Origin: Bacillota bacterium
GTDB taxonomy: Bacteria > Bacillota > Clostridia > Lachnospirales > Lachnospiraceae
NCBI GenBank assembly: GCA_023458035.1
Contig: JAEXAX010000015.1
Coordinates: 25,055-89,054, forward strand
Direction: 5' to 3'
Length of the DNA: 64,000 bases
The position numbers were made by a program, and so were the translations under genes. Below are positions 63,324 to 64,000 of the stretch, one piece after another (position 1 is the first letter of the stretch; every line of letters begins with the position of its first letter). Below the pieces are notes generated by a model. It did no database searches and was not told the origin of the DNA. It saw only the letters and a list, made by a program, of their open reading frames with translations.

Positions 63324-63716
63324 GTGGATAAGGAAAGATACTACGGTACAGGCAGAAGAAAAGAATCCGTTGCCAGAGTATACGTTACACCCGGAACCGG
63401 AAAAATCACCATCAATAAAAGAGACATTGACGAATATTTAAGCATGGAAACCTTAAAGGTGATCGTGCGTCAGCCGTTGGTAGCTACCGAAACTGTTGAT
63501 AAGTTCGACATCATGGTAAACGTAAACGGCGGCGGATACACCGGACAGGCCGGCGCCATCCGTCACGGCATCGCCAGAGCATTACTGGAAGTTGATGCCG
63601 AGTTCAGACCGATCTTAAAGAAGGCAGGCTTCCTGACCAGAGATTCCAGAATGAAGGAAAGAAAGAAGTACGGCCTCAAAGCCGCTCGTCGCGCTCCGCA
63701 GTTCAGCAAGCGATAA
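63324..63716 (+). CDS. rpsI: 30S ribosomal protein S9
   Basis: A 130-residue small-subunit protein whose C-terminal tail reaches the P-site tRNA. Features: YYGTGRRKESVARVYVTPGT, INKRDIDEYL, VNVNGGGYTGQAGAIRHGIA and the end RKKYGLKAARRAPQFSKR, whose terminal Lys-Arg contacts tRNA. The start is GTG at 63324, with AAGGAGGAAA upstream. Confidence 0.98.
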   Translation: MDKERYYGTGRRKESVARVYVTPGTGKITINKRDIDEYLSMETLKVIVRQPLVATETVDKFDIMVNVNGGGYTGQAGAIRHGIARALLEVDAEFRPILKKAGFLTRDSRMKERKKYGLKAARRAPQFSKR

Positions 63717-63753
63717 TTTCAGTTACCAAAGAGAAAAATACAGACAATTACAG

Positions 63754-63784
63754 TCCATCTGGGATTATCCCAGATGGATTTTTT
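63754..63784 (+). terminator. Terminator of rplM-rpsI
   Basis: Perfect 11-bp stem TCCATCTGGGA/TCCCAGATGGA (63754-63764, 63768-63778) with a TTA loop followed by six T. Confidence 0.92.
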
Positions 63785-63801
63785 GTGTTAAAAGGAGACT
63801 T

Positions 63802-63822
63802 ATGGTTGTAGATAAAATTTAA
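63802..63822 (+). other. Six-codon ORF with a good ribosome site (MVVDKI)
   Basis: AAAGGAGACTT precedes ATG 63802, but the frame stops after six codons. It may be the cut-off 5' end of a gene interrupted by the mobile element to the right, or a chance occurrence. Confidence 0.25.
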
Positions 63823-63840
63823 TGAGAGTAATAATCTACA
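63807..63840. repeat. Inverted repeat TGTAGAT/ATCTACA
   Basis: TGTAGAT (63807-63813) and ATCTACA (63834-63840) are inverted copies 20 bp apart, with TG and CA outer ends like many IS termini. The AT-rich sequence between here and 63945 contains no gene. Confidence 0.35.
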
Positions 63841-63945
63841 TTATATCTATTTAAATTTGTGAAATAATATACTATGGAGTGCTATCATTTAAGTGCAGTC
63901 GATAAACTCACCATATTATGCTACTATTATGTAGCGGAGGTGAGA

Positions 63946-64000
63946 ATGATGCAATACGATAAAACCTTTAAAGAAGAAGCGTTACGTCTTTCTGATGAAA
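63946..64000 (+). CDS. IS3-family transposase OrfA, N-terminal fragment (runs out of the window)
   Basis: ATG 63946 (or the next ATG, 63949) follows GCGGAGGTGAG and the frame is open to the window end. The first residues MMQYDKTFKEEALRLSDE resemble the start of IS3/IS911 OrfA proteins, whose N-terminal HTH begins with a YxxxFKxEAVRL-type sequence. Only 18 residues are visible, so the IS group is unknown. If it is real, the left IS end lies between the rpsI terminator and 63945. A TGC-TATCAT element at 63880-63888 could be its promoter. Confidence 0.6.
   Translation, partial: MMQYDKTFKEEALRLSDE

Overview
The window is a 64 kb piece of a chromosome from a strictly anaerobic, Gram-positive Firmicute, most likely a Lachnospiraceae-type clostridium. 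The evidence is a class III fructose-bisphosphatase, a group B-type monomeric [FeFe] hydrogenase, a type III glutamine synthetase, a PerR-rubrerythrin pair, anaerobic NrdDG, a sortase-anchored Cna-B adhesin, L10 and L13 leader RNAs, consensus AGGAGG ribosome sites and tRNAs without an encoded CCA. Nearly everything reads on the + strand; only three genes (11581-12048, 38135-38755, 54577-55923) are on the minus strand. Most of the window is housekeeping DNA, and only the extreme right end shows a mobile element.

Layout. 1-1772: end of an activase-type protein, a CmpB-type membrane protein and a PAP2 phosphatase. 1838-2523: tRNA operon Tyr-Leu-Phe-Gly-Gly. 2686-5153: XRE regulator, two small proteins and O-acetylhomoserine sulfhydrylase. 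5150-6338: L10 leader, rplJ, rplL. 6413-11549: fbp, hydrogenase, sodium symporter. 12125-12289: tRNA-Gln. 12319-15388: thioesterase, CvfB-like protein, a small unknown, CPBP protease. 15388-20776: dnaE, pfkA, an rRNA/tRNA methyltransferase. 20819-25564: SleB-like hydrolase, NfeD, stomatin-like protein, coaX, dusB. 25639-32967: a sialic acid uptake and catabolism cluster (binding protein, two permeases, YhcH, RpiR regulator, nanE, nanA, ROK kinase) with no ABC ATPase. 32960-34193: perR and rubrerythrin. 34265-38066: heterodimeric ABC exporter behind a leader ORF and attenuator. 39078-41891: Cna-B adhesin with five 276-bp units. 42101-48235: trxB, an NlpC/P60-like hydrolase, nrdDG behind two NrdR boxes, and a two-domain HAD fusion. 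48280-54553: an unusual cell-surface operon. 54577-57441: CapA protein and a MarR-pirin operon. 57698-63784: mutM, diacylglycerol kinase, fba, glnN, rplM-rpsI. 63946-64000: start of an IS3-type transposase gene.

The most unusual locus is the three-gene operon 48378-54469. Its first gene fuses a YidC/Oxa1-like membrane domain, lacking the conserved groove arginine, to a polytopic linker and an extracellular sulfatase/LtaS/EptA-type domain. The second is a TagF-like polyol-phosphate transferase. The third fuses a LicC-like cytidylyltransferase to a PLP fold-type I enzyme. Together they suggest that a CDP-activated amino-alcohol (or aminophosphonate) is made and placed on a surface polymer, with the fusion protein as membrane platform or transferase. 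This is inference; no biochemical step is proven by the sequence.

Regulatory DNA is readable in many places: sigma-A promoters with extended TGN -10 elements, paired NrdR boxes, twin palindromes around the marR promoter, a Fur-type palindrome ahead of perR, a large inverted repeat over the nan promoter, and WalR-like direct repeats downstream of two cell-wall hydrolase promoters. All family names were assigned by reading motifs, without database searches.
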